A stretch of 64,000 bases of DNA from contig CM063507.1 in NCBI GenBank assembly GCA_032207245.1, positions 89,527,963 to 89,591,962 on the forward strand, read 5' to 3'. Of the stretch, positions 26,601-39,858 are shown in pieces. The translations under genes were made by a program, and so were the position numbers. The stretch is from Pardosa pseudoannulata. Its lineage: Eukaryota; Arthropoda; Arachnida; Araneae; Lycosidae. The notes beneath the pieces were generated by a model. The model was not told the origin of the DNA, made no database searches, and saw only the letters and a list, made by a program, of their open reading frames with translations. The stretch's first letter is position 1. Each line of letters begins with the position of its first letter.

Positions 26601-29063
26601 TTGACCGACACGCCCATATATAATATTAATTAATTTACTTGAGTTAGGTGTGAATTATCTGTGTCCCCATTTCAACGAATCGGAAACAATACCACAAAAA
26701 TTATATTAACACAGATGGCGCTCTTTGAAGTTCAGTAAATTATTTTAAAAACAAACAAATGTGATATAGACGTGTTCCGCTTGAAGAGACCTACACGCCC
26801 ATGTGTAATATTAATTAATTTACATGAGTTAGGTGTGAGTTATCTGTGCCCCCATTTCAACGAATTTTAAAATATACCACAAAATTTTATTAACACAGAT
26901 GGCGCTCTTTGAAGTTCAGTAAATTATTTTAAAAGCAAACAAATGTGATATAGACGTGTTCCACTTGAATAGACCGACACGCCCATATATAATATTAATT
27001 AATTTACTTGAGTTAGGTATGAGTTATCTGTGTCCCCATTTCAACGATTCGGAAAAAATACCGTAAAAATTATATTAACACAGATGGCGCTCTATGAAGT
27101 TAAGTAAATTATTTTAAACTCAATAGAATGTAGTATAGACGTGTTCCACTAGAATAGCCCCACACGCCCATATATAATATTAATTAATTTACTTGAGTTA
27201 GGTATGAGTTATCTGTGTCCCCATTTCAACGAATCGGAAAAAAATACCACAAAAATTATATTAACACAGATGGCGCTCTTTGAAGTTTAGTAAAATATTT
27301 TAAACTCAATCAAATGTAGTATAGACGTGTTCCACTTGAATAGACCGACACGCCCATATATAATATTAATTAATTTACTTGAGTTAGGTGTGAGTTATCT
27401 GTGTCCCCATTTCAACGAATCGGAAAAAATACCACAAAAATTATATTAACACAGATGGCGCTCTTTGAAGTTTAGTAAAATATTTTAAACTCAATCAAAT
27501 GTAGTATAGACGTGTTCCACTCGAATAGACCTACACGCCCATATATAATATTAATTAATTTACATGAGTTAGGTGTGAGTTATCTGTGTCCCCATTTCAA
27601 CGAATTTTAAAATATACCACAAAATTTTATTAACACAGATGGCGCTCTTTGAAGTTCAGTAAATTATTTTAAAAGCAAACAAATGTGATATAGACTTGTT
27701 CCACTTGAAGAAACCTACACGCCCATATGTAATATTAATTAATTTACTTGAGTTAGGTATGAGTTATCTGTGTCCCCATTTCAACGAAACGGAAAAAATA
27801 CCACAAAATTTTATTAACACAGATGGCGCTCTTTGAAGTTAAGTAAATTATTTTAAACTGAATCAAATGTAGTATAGACGTGTTCGACTTGAATAGACCT
27901 ACACGCCCATACATAATATTAATTAATTTACATGAGTTAGGTGTGAGTTATCTGTGTCCCCATTTCAACGAATTTTAAAAAATACCACAAAAATTTTATT
28001 AACACAGATGGCGCTCTTTGAAGTTCAGTAAATTATTTTAAAAACAAACAAATGTGATATAGACGTGTTCCACTTAAATAGACCTACACGCCCATACATA
28101 ATATTAATTAATTTACTTGAGTTAGGTATGAGTTATCTGTGACCCCATTTCAACGAATCGGAAAAAATACCACAAAAATTATATTAACACAGATGGCGCT
28201 GTTTGAAGTTAATAAATTATTTTAAACTCAATCAAATGTAGTATAGACGTGTTCCACTTGAATAGACCTACACGCCCATTTATGATATTAATTAATTTAC
28301 TTGAGTTAGGTGTGAGTTATCTGTGTCCCCATTTCAACGAATCGGAAAAAATACCACAAAAATTTTATTAACACAGATGGCGCTCTTTGAAGTTCAGTAA
28401 ATTATTTTAAAAACAAACAAATGTGATATAGACGTGTTCCGCTTGAAGAGACCTACACGCCCATATGTAATATTAATTAATTTACTTGAGTTAGGTGTGA
28501 GTTATCTGTGTCCCCATTTCAACGAATTTTAAAATATATCACAAAATTTTATTAACACAGATGGCGCTCTTTGAAGTTCAGTAAATTATTTTAAAAGCAA
28601 ACAAATGTGATATAGACGTGTTCCACTTGAATAGACCGACACGCCCATATATAATATTAATTAATTTACTTGAGTTAGGTATGAGTTATCTGTGACCCCA
28701 TTTCAACGAATCGGAAAAAATACCACAAAAATTATATTAACACAGATGGCGCTGTTTGAAGTTAATAAATTATTTTAAACTCAATCAAATGTAGTATAGA
28801 CGTGTTCCACTTGAATAGACCTACACGCCCATACATAATATTAATTAATTTACATGAGTTAGGTGTGAGTTATCTGTGTCCCCATTTCAACGAATTTTAA
28901 AAAATACCACAAAAATTTTATTAACACAGATGGCGCTCTTTGAAGTTCAGTAAATTATTTTAAAAACAAACAAATGTGATATAGACGTGTTCCACTTGAA
29001 TAGACCTACACGCCCATACATAATATTAATTAATTTACTTGAGTTAGGTATGAGTTATCTGTG

Positions 29064-29080
29064 TCCCCATTTCAACGAAA
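29064..29080 (-). other. CENP-B-box-like motif, - strand (representative copy)
   Basis: TCCCCATTTCAACGAAA is the exact reverse complement of the motif at 9594-9610 and shows that the - array carries the same box on the opposite strand. Variants ending ACGAAT keep the TTCG core on the - strand; those ending ACGATT lose it. Confidence 0.5.
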
Positions 29081-31739
29081 CGGAAAAAATACCACAAAAA
29101 TTATATTAACACAGATGGCGCTCTTTGAAGTTTAGTAAAATATTTTAAACTCAATCAAATGTAGTATAGACGTGTTCCACTTGAATAGACCGACACGCCC
29201 ATATATAATATTAATTAATTTACTTGAGTTAGGTGTGAGTTATCTGTGTCCCCATTTCAACGAATCGGAAAAAATACCACAAAAATTATATTAACACAGA
29301 TGGCGCTGTTTGAAGTTAATAAATTATTTTAAACTCAATCAAATGTAGTATAGACGTGTTCCACTTGAATAGACCTACACGCCCATTTATGATATTAATT
29401 AATTTACTTGAGTTAGGTGTGAGTTATCTGTGTCCCCATTTCAACGAATCGGAAAAAATACCACAAAAATTTTATTAACACAGATGGCGCTCTTTGAAGT
29501 TCAGTAAATTATTTTAAAAACAAACAAATGTGATATAGACGTGTTCCGCTTGAAGAGACCTACACGCCCATATGTAATATTAATTAATTTACTTGAGTTA
29601 GGTATGAGTTATCTGTGTCCCCATTTCAACGAAACGGAAAAAATAGAACAAAATTTTATTAACACAGATGGCGCTGTTTGAAGTTAAGTAAATTATTTTA
29701 AACTCAATCAAATGTAGTATAGACGTGTTCCACTTGAATAGACCGACACGCCCATATATAATATTAATTAATTTACTTGTTTTAGGTATGAGTTATCTGT
29801 GTCCCCATTTAAACGATTCGGAAAAAATACTGTAAAAATTATATTAACACAGATGGCGCTCTTTGAAGTTAAGTAAATTAGTTTCAACTCAATCAAATGT
29901 AGTATAGAAGTGTTCCACTTGAATAGATCGACACGCCCATATATAATATTAATTAATTTACTTGAGTTAGGTATGAGTTATCTGTGTCCCCATTTCAACG
30001 ATTCGGAAAAAATACCAGAAAAACTTTATTAACACAGATGGCGCTCTTTGAAGTTCAGTAAATTATTTTAAAAGCAAACAAATGTGATATAGACGTGTTC
30101 CACTTGAATAGACCGACACGCCCATATATAATATTAATTAATTTACTTGAGTTAGGTATGAGTTATCTGTGTCCCCATTTCAACGATTCGGAAAAAATAC
30201 CGTAAAAATTATATTAACACAGATGGCGCTCTATGAAGTTAAGTAAATTATTTTAAACTCAATAGAATGTAACGGCCATACATAATATTAATTAATTTAC
30301 ATGAATTAGGTGTGAGTTATCTGTGCCCCCATTTCAACGAATTTTAAAAAATACCACAAAAATTTTATTAACACAGATGGCGCTCTTTGAAGTTCAGTAA
30401 ATTATTTTAAAAACAAACAAATGTGATATAGACGTGTTCCACTTGAATAGACCTACACGCCCATACATAATATTAATTAATTTACTTGAGTTAGGTATGA
30501 GTTATCTGTGACCCCATTTCAACGAATCGGAAAAAATACCACAAAAATTATATTAACACAGATGGCGCTGTTTGAAGTTAATAAATTATTTTAAACTCAA
30601 TCAAATGTAGTATAGACGTGTTCCACTTGAATAGACGTACACGCCCATATGTATAATTAATTAATTTACTTGAGTTTGGTATGAGTTATCTGTGTCCCCA
30701 TTTCAACGAAACGGAAAAAATACCACAAAATTTTATTAACACAGATGGCGCTCTTTGAAGTTCCGTAAATTATTTTAAAAACAAACAAATGTGATATAGA
30801 CGTGTTCCGCTTGAAGAGACCTACACGCCCATATGTAATATTAATTAATTTACTTGAGTTAGGTATGAGTTATCTGTGTCCCCATTTCAACGAAACGGAA
30901 AAAATAGAACAAAATTTTATTAACACAGATGGCGCTGTTTGAAGTTAAGTAAATTATTTTAAACTCTATCAAATGTAGTTTAGACGTGTTCCACTTGAAT
31001 AGACCGACACGCCCATATATAATATTAATTAATTTACTTGAGTTAGGTGTGAGTTATCTGTGTCCCCATTTCAACGAATCGGAAAAAATACCACAAAAAT
31101 TTTATTAACACAGATGGCGCTCTTTGAAGTTCAGTAAATTATTTTAAAAGCAAACAAATGTGATATAGAATTGTTCCACTTGAAGAGACCTACACGCCCA
31201 TATGTAATATTAATTAATTTACTTGAGTTAGGTATGAGTTATCTGTGTCCCCATTTCAACGATTCGGAAAAAATACCGTAAAAATTATATTAACACAGAT
31301 GGCGCTCTATGAAGTTAATAAAATTATTTTAAACTCAATAGAATGTAGTATAGACGTGTTCCACTAGAATAGCCCCACACGCCCATATATAATATTAATT
31401 AATTTACTTGAGTTAGGTATGAGTTATATGTGACCCCATTTCAACGAATCGGAAAAAATACCACAAAAATTATATTAACACAGATGGCGCTGTTTGAAGT
31501 TAATAAATTATTTTAAACTCAATCAAATGTAGTATAGACGTGTTCCACTTGAATAGACCTACACGGCCATACATAATATTAATTAATTTACATGAGTTAG
31601 GTGTGAGTTATCTGTGCCCCCATTTCAACGAATTTTAAAAAATACCACAAAATTTTATTAACACAGATGGCGCTCTTTGAAGTTCAGTAAATTATTTTAA
31701 AAGCAAACAAATGTGATATAGACTTGTTCCACTTGAAGA

Positions 31740-32663
31740 GACGTACACGCCCATATGTATAATTAATTAATTTACTTGAGTTTGGTATGAGTTATCTGTG
31801 TCCCCATTTCAACGAAACGGAAAAAAATAGAACAAAATTTTATTAACACAGATGGCGCTGTTTGAAGTTAAGTAAATTATTTTAAACTCAATCAAATGTA
31901 GTTTAGACGTGTTCCACTTGAATAGACCGACACGCCCATATATAATATTAATTAATTTACTTGTTTTAGGTATGAGTTATCTGTGTCCCCATTTAAACGA
32001 TTCGGAAAAAATACTGTAAAAATTATATTAACACAGATGGCGCTCTTTGAAGTTAAGTAAATTAGTTTCAACTCAATCAAATGTAGTATAGAAGTGTTCC
32101 ACTTGAATAGATCGACACGCCCATATATAATATTAATTAATTTCCTTGAGTTAGGTATGAGTTATCTGTGTCCCCATTTCAACGATTCGGAAAAAATACC
32201 GTAAAAATTATATTAACACAGATGGCGCTCTATGAAGTTAAGTAAATTATTTTAAACTCAATAGAATGTAGTATAGACGTGTTCCACTAGAATAGCCCCA
32301 CACGCCCATATATAATATTAATTAATTTACTTGAGTTAGGTATGAGTTATATGTGACCCCATTTCAACGAATCGGAAAAAATACCACAAAAATTATATTA
32401 ACACAGATGGCGCTGTTTGAAGTTAATAAATTATTTTAAACTCAATCAAATGTAGTATAGACGTGTTCCACTTGAATAGACCTACACGGCCATACATAAT
32501 ATTAATTAATTTACATGAGTTAGGTGTGAGTTATCTGTGCCCCCATTTCAACGAATTTTAAAAAATACCACAAAAATTTTATTAACACAGATGGCGCTCT
32601 TTGAAGTTCAGTAAATTATTTTAAAAGCAAACAAATGTGATATAGACGTGTTCCACTTGAAGA
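31740..32663 (-). repeat. Five-monomer higher-order repeat unit (about 922 bp)
   Basis: Bounded by GACGTACACGCCCATATGTA at 31740 and 32664. Markers in order: AAACGG with TAGAACAAAA; CTTGTTTTAGG with TAGTTTCAACTC and GATCGACACG; CTCTATGAAG with CAATAGAATG and CTAGAATAGCCCC; ATGTGACCCC with GTTAATAAATT and CACGGCCATAC; GTGCCCCCAT with GAATTTTAAAAAATACC. These are the reverse complements of the forward markers at 1728-3204. Confidence 0.8.
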
Positions 32664-35243
32664 GACGTACACGCCCATATGTATAATTAATTAATTTACT
32701 TGAGTTAGGTATGAGTTATCTGTGTCCCCATTTCAACGAAACGGAAAAAATAGAACAAAATTTTATTAACACAGATGGCGCTGTTTGAAGTTAAGTAAAT
32801 TATTTTAAACTCTATCAAATGTAGTATAGACGTGTTCCACTTGAATAGACCGACACGCCCATATATAATATTAATTAATTTACTTGAGTTAGGTATGAGT
32901 TATCTGTGTCCCCATTTCAACGATTCGGAAAAAATACTGTAAAAATTATATTAACACAGATGGCGCTCTTTGAAGTTAAGTAAATTATTTTAAACTCAAT
33001 AGAATGTAGTATAGACGTGTTAAACTTGAATAGACCTACAAGCCCATATATAATATTATATAATTTACTTGAGTTAGGTATGAGTTATCTGTGACCCCAT
33101 TTCAACGAATCGGAAAAAATACCACAAAAATTATATTAACACAGATGGCGCTGTTTGAAGTTAATAAATTATTTTAAACTCAATCAAATGTAGTATAGAC
33201 GTGTTCCACTTGAATAGACCTACACGCCCATTTATGATATTAATTAATTTACTTGAGTTAGGTGTGAGTTATCTGTGTCCCCATTTCAACGAATCGGAAA
33301 AAATACCACAAAAATTTTATTAACACAGATGGCGCTCTTTGAAGTTCAGTAAATTATTTTAAAAACAAACAAATGTGATATAGACGTGTTCCGCTTGAAG
33401 AGACCTACACGCCCATATGTAATATTAATTAATTTACATGAGTTAGGTGTGAGTTATCTGTGCCCCCATTTCAACGAATTTTAAAAAATACCACAAAAAT
33501 TTTATTAACACAGATGGCGCTCTTTGAAGTTCAGTAAATTATTTTAAAAACAAACAAATGTGATATAGACGTGTTCCACTTGAAGAGACCTACACGCCCA
33601 TATATAATATTAATTAATTTACTTGAGTTAGGTGTGAGTTATCTGTGTCCCCATTTCAACGATTCGGAAAAAATTCAAAAATTATATTAACACAGATGGC
33701 GCTCTTTGAAGTTCAGTAAATTATTTTAAAAACAAACAAATGTGATATAGACGTGTTCCGCTTGAAGAGACCTACACGCCCATATGTAATATTAATTAAT
33801 TTACTTGAGTTAGGTATGAGTTATCTGTGTCCCCATTTCAACGAAACGGAAAAAATAGAACAAAATTTTATTAACACAGATGGCGCTCTTTGAAGTTCAG
33901 TAAATTATTTTAAAAGCAAACAAATGTGATATAGAATTGTTCCACTTGAAGAGACCTACACGCCCATATGTAATATTAATTAATTTACTTGAGTTAGGTA
34001 TGAGTTATCTGTGTCCCCATTTCAACGATTCGGAAAAAATACCGTAAAAATTATATTAACACAGATGGCGCTCTATGAAGTTAAGTAAATTATTTTAAAC
34101 TCAATAGAATGTAGTATAGACGTGTTCCACTTGAATAGACCTACACGCCCATATATAATATTAATTAATTTACATGAGTTAGGTGTGAGTTATCTGTGTC
34201 CCCATTTCAACGAATTTTAAAAAATACCACAAAAATTTTATTAACACAGATGGCGCTCTTTGAAGTTCAGTAAATTATTTTAAAAGCAAACAAATGTGAT
34301 ATAGACGTGTTCCACTTGAATAGACCGACACGCCCATATATAATATTAATTAATTTACTTGAGTTAGGTATGAGTTATCTGTGACCCCATTTCAACGAAT
34401 CGGAAAAAATACCACAAAAATTATATTAACACAGATGGCGCTGTTTGAAGTTAATAAATTATTTTAAACTCAATCAAATGTAGTATAGACGTGTTCCACT
34501 TGAATAGACGTACACGCCCATATGTATAATTAATTAATTTACTTGAGTTTGGTATGAGTTATCTGTGTCCCCATTTCAACGAAACGGAAAAAATACCACA
34601 AAATTTTATTAACACAGATGGCGCTCTTTGAAGTTCCGTAAATTATTTTAAAAACAAACAAATGTGATATAGACGTGTTCCGCTTGAAGAGACCTACACG
34701 CCCATATGTAATATTAATTAATTTACTTGAGTTAGGTATGAGTTATCTGTGTCCCCATTTCAACGAAACGGAAAAAATAGAACAAAATTTTATTAACACA
34801 GATGGCGCTGTTTGAAGTTAAGTAAATTATTTTAAACTCTATCAAATGTAGTTTAGACGTGTTCCACTTGAATAGACCGACACGCCCATATATAATATTA
34901 ATTAATTTACTTGAGTTAGGTGTGAGTTATCTGTGTCCCCATTTCAACGAATCGGAAAAAATACCACAAAAATTTTATTAACACAGATGGCGCTCTATGA
35001 AGTTAAGTAAATTATTTTAAACTCAATAGAATGTAGTATAGACGTGTTCCACTTGAATAGACCTACACGGCCATACATAATATTAATTAATTTACTTGAG
35101 TTAGGTGTGAGTTATCTGTGCCCCCATTTCAACGAATTTTAAAATATACCACAAAATTTTATTAACACAGATGGCGCTCTTTGAAGTTCTGTAAATTATT
35201 TTAAAAGCAAACAAATGTGATATAGACTTGTTCCACTTAAAGA

Positions 35244-36166
35244 GACGTACACGCCCATATGTATAATTAATTAATTTACTTGAGTTAGGTATGAGTTATC
35301 TGTGTCCCCATTTCAACGAAACGGAAAAAATAGAACAAAATTTTATTAACACAGATGGCGCTGTTTGAAGTTAAGTAAATTATTTTAAACTCTATCAAAT
35401 GTAGTTTAGACGTGTTCCACTTGAATATACCGACACGCCCATATATAATATTAATTAATTTACTTGTTTTAGGTATGAGTTATCTGTGTCCCCATTTAAA
35501 CGATTCGGAAAAAATACTGTAAAAATTATATTAACACAGATGGCGCTCTTTGAAGTTAAGTAAATTAGTTTCAACTCAATCAAATGTAGTATAGAAGTGT
35601 TCCACTTGAATAGATCGACACGCCCATATATAATATTAATTAATTTCCTTGAGTTAGGTATGAGTTATCTGTGTCCCCATTTCAACGATTCGGAAAAAAT
35701 ACCGTAAAAATTATATTAACACAGATGGCGCTCTATGAAGTTAAGTAAATTATTTTAAACTCAATAGAATGTAGTATAGACGTGTTCCACTAGAATAGCC
35801 CCACACGCCCATATATAATATTAATTAATTTACTTGAGTTAGGTATGAGTTATATGTGACCCCATTTCAACGAATCGGAAAAAATACCACAAAAATTATA
35901 TTAACACAGATGGCGCTCTTTGAAGTTAAGTAAATTATTTTAAACTCAATCAAATGTAGTATAGACGTGTTCCACTTGAATAGACCTACACGCCCATACA
36001 TAATATTAATTAATTTACATGAGTTAGGTATGAGTTATCTGTGTCCCCATTTCAACGAAACGGAAAAAATACCACAAAATTTTATTAACACAGATGGCGC
36101 TCTTTGAAGTTCAGTAAATTATTTTAAAAGCAAACAAATGTGATATAGACTTGTTCCACTTGAAGA
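35244..36166 (-). repeat. Five-monomer higher-order repeat unit, second copy
   Basis: Length 923 bp, same marker order as the unit at 31740: CTTGTTTTAGG (about 35464), TAGTTTCAACTC, CTAGAATAGCCCC (about 35789) and ATGTGACCCC. The fifth monomer differs: it reads GGTATGAG and AAACGG instead of GTGCCCCCAT and GAATTTTAAA. One monomer therefore appears to have been replaced inside a conserved frame. Confidence 0.75.
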
Positions 36167-38936
36167 GACGTACACGCCCATATGTATAATTAATTAATTT
36201 ACTTGAGTTAGGTATGAGTTATCTGTGTCCCCATTTCAACGAAACGGAAAAAATAGAACAAAATTTTATTAACACAGATGGCGCTGTTTGAAGTTAAGTA
36301 AATTATTTTAAACTCTATCAAATGTAGTTTAGACGTGTTCCACTTGAATAGACCGACACGCCCATATATAATATTAATTAATTTACTTGTTTTAGGTATG
36401 AGTTATCTGTGTCCCCATTTAAACGATTCGGAAAAAATACTGTAAAAATTATATTAACACAGATGGCGCTCTTTGAAGTTAAGTAAATTAGTTTCAACTC
36501 AATCAAATGTAGTATAGACGTGTTCCACTTGAATAGACCTACAAGCCCATATATAATATTATATAATTTACTTGAGTTAGGTATGAGTTATCTGTGACCC
36601 CATTTCAACGAATCGGAAAAAATACCACAAAAATTATATTAACACAGATGGCGCTGTTTGAAGTTAATAAATTATTTTAAACTCAATCAAATGTAGTATA
36701 GACGTGTTAAACTTGAATAGACCTACACGCCCATTTATGATATTAATTAATTTACTTGAGTTAGGTGTGAGTTATCTGTGTCCCCATTTCAACGAATCGG
36801 AAAAAATACCACAAAAATTTTATTAACACAGATGGCGCTCTTTGAAGTTCAGTAAATTATTTTAAAAACAAACAAATGTGATATAGACGTGTTCCGCTTG
36901 AAGAGACCTACACGCCCATATGTAATATTAATTAATTTACATGAGTTAGGTGTGAGTTATCTGTGCCCCCATTTCAACGAATTTTAAAAAATACCACAAA
37001 AATTTTATTAACACAGATGGCGCTCTTTGAAGTTCAGTAAATTATTTTAAAAGCAAACAAATGTGATATAGACGTGTTCCGCTTGAAGAGACCTACACGC
37101 CCATATGTAATATTAATTAATTTACTTGAGTTAGGTATGAGTTATCTGTGTCCCCATTTCAACGAAACGGAAAAAATACCACAAAAATTATATTAACACA
37201 GATGGCGCTCTTTGAAGTTCAGTAAATTATTTTAAAAACAAACAAATGTGATATAGACGTGTTCCACTTGAAGAGACCTACACGCCCATATGTAATATTA
37301 ATTAATTTACTTGAGTTAGGTATGAGTTATCTGTGTCCCCATTTCAACGAAACGGAAAAAATAGAACAAAATTTTATTAACACAGATGGCGCTGTTTGAA
37401 GTTAAGTAAATTATTTTAAACTCTATCAAATGTAGTTTAGACGTGTTCCGCTTGAAGAGACCTACACGCCCATATGTAATATTAATTAATTTACATGAGT
37501 TAGGTGTGAGTTATCTGTGCCCCCATTTCAACGAATTTTAAAATATACCACAAAATTTTATTAACACAGATGGCGCTCTTTGAAGTTCAGTAAATTATTT
37601 TAAAAGCAAACAAATGTGATATAGAATTGTTCCACTTGAAGAGACCTACACGCCCATATATAATATTATATAATTTACTTGAGTTAGGTATGAGTTATCT
37701 GTGACCCCATTTCAACGAATCGGAAAAAATACCACAAAAATTATATTAACACAGATGGCGCTGTTTGAAGTTAAGTAAATTATTTTAAACTCAATCAAAT
37801 GTAGTATAGACGTGTTCCACTTGAATAGACCTACACGCCCATATATAATATTAATTAATTTACTTGAGTTAGGTGTGAATTATCTGTGTCCCCATTTCAA
37901 CGAATCGGAAAAAATACCACAAAAATTATATTAACACAGATGGCGCTCTTTGAAGTTCCGTAAATTATTTTAAAAACAAACAAATGTGATATAGACGTGT
38001 TCCGCTTGAAGAGACCTACACGCCCATATGTAATATTAATTAATTTACTTGAGTTAGGTATGAGTTATCTGTGTCCCCATTTCAACGAAACGGAAAAAAA
38101 TAGAAGAAAATTTTATTAACACAGATGGCGCTGTTTGAAGTTAAGTAAATTATTTTAAACTCTATCAAATGTAGTATAGAAGTGTTCCACTTTAATAGAT
38201 CGACACGCCCATATATAATATTAATTAATTTACTTGAGTTAGGTATGAGTTATCTGTGTCCCCATTTCAACGAATCGGAAAAAATACCTTAAAAATTATA
38301 TTAACACAGATGGCGCCCTTTGAAGTTTAGTAAAATATTTTAAACTCAATCAAATGTAGTATAGACGTGTTCCACTTGAATAGACCTACACGCCCATATA
38401 TAATATTAATTAATTTACTTGAGTTAGGTATGAGTTATCTGTGTCCCCATTTCAACGATTCGGAAAAAATACCGTAAAAATTATATTAACACAGATGGCG
38501 CTCTTTGAAGTTAAGTAAATTATTTTAAACTCAATCAAATGTAGTATAGACGTGTTCCACTTGAAGAGACCAACACGCCCATATGTAATATTAATTAATT
38601 TACTTGAGTTAGGTATGAGTTATCTGTGTCCCCATTTCAACGAATCGGAAAATATACCACAAAAATTATATTAACACAGATGGCGCTGTTTGAAGTTAAT
38701 AAATTATTTTAAACTCAATAGAATGTAGTATAGACGTGTTCCACTTGAATAGACCTACACGCCCATACATAATATTAATTAATTTACATGAGTTAGGTGT
38801 GAGTTATCTGTGTCCCCATTTCAACGAATTTTAAAAAATACCACAAAAATTTTATTAACACAGATGGCGCTCTTTGAAGTTCAGTAAATTATTTTAAAAG
38901 CAAACAAATGTGATATAGACTTGTTCCACTTGAAGA

Positions 38937-39858
38937 GACGTACACGCCCATATGTATAATTAATTAATTTACTTGAGTTAGGTATGAGTTATCTGTGTCC
39001 CCATTTCAACGAAACGGAAAAAATAGAACAAAATTTTATTAACACAGATGGCGCTGTTTGAAGTTAAGTAAATTATTTTAAACTCAATCAAATGTAGTAT
39101 AGACGTGTTCCACTTGAATAGACCGACACGCCCATATATAATATTAATTAATTTACTTGTTTTAGGTATGAGTTATCTGTGTCCCCATTTCAACGATTCG
39201 GAAAAAATACTGTAAAAATTATATTAACACAGATGGCGCTCTTTGAAGTTAAGTAAATTAGTTTCAACTCAATCAAATGTAGTATAGAAGTGTTCCACTT
39301 GAATAGATCGACACGCCCATATATAATATTAATTAATTTACTTGAGTTAGGTATGAGTTATCTGTGTCCCCATTTCAACGAATCGGAAAAAATACCACAA
39401 AAATTATATTAACACAGATGGCGCTGTTTGAAGTTAATAAATTATTTTAAACTCAATCAAATGTAGTATAGACGTGTTCCACTTGAATAGCCCCACACGC
39501 CCATATATAATATTAATTAATTTACTTGAGTTAGGTATGAGTTATATGTGACCCCATTTCAACGAATCGGAAAAAATACCACAAAAATTATATTAACACA
39601 GATGGCGCTGTTTGAAGTTAATAAATTATTTTAAACTCAATCAAATGTAGTATAGACGTGTTCCACTTGAATAGACCTACACGGCCATACATAATATTAA
39701 TTAATTTACATGAGTTAGGTGTGAGTTATCTGTGCCCCCATTTCAACGAATTTTAAAAAATACCACAAAAATTTTATTAACACAGATGGCGCTCTATGAA
39801 GTTCAGTAAATTATTTTAAAAGCAAACAAATGTGATATAGACTTGTTCCACTTGAAGA
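38937..39858 (-). repeat. Five-monomer higher-order repeat unit, third copy
   Basis: Length 922 bp, bounded by GACGTACACGCC at both ends. The same order of CTTGTTTTAGG, TAGTTTCAACTC, AATAGCCCC, ATGTGACCCC and GTGCCCCCAT is present. The third monomer is altered: CTGTTTGAAG with TTAATAAATT, and CTTGAATAGCCCC instead of CTAGAATAGCCCC. Confidence 0.75.
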
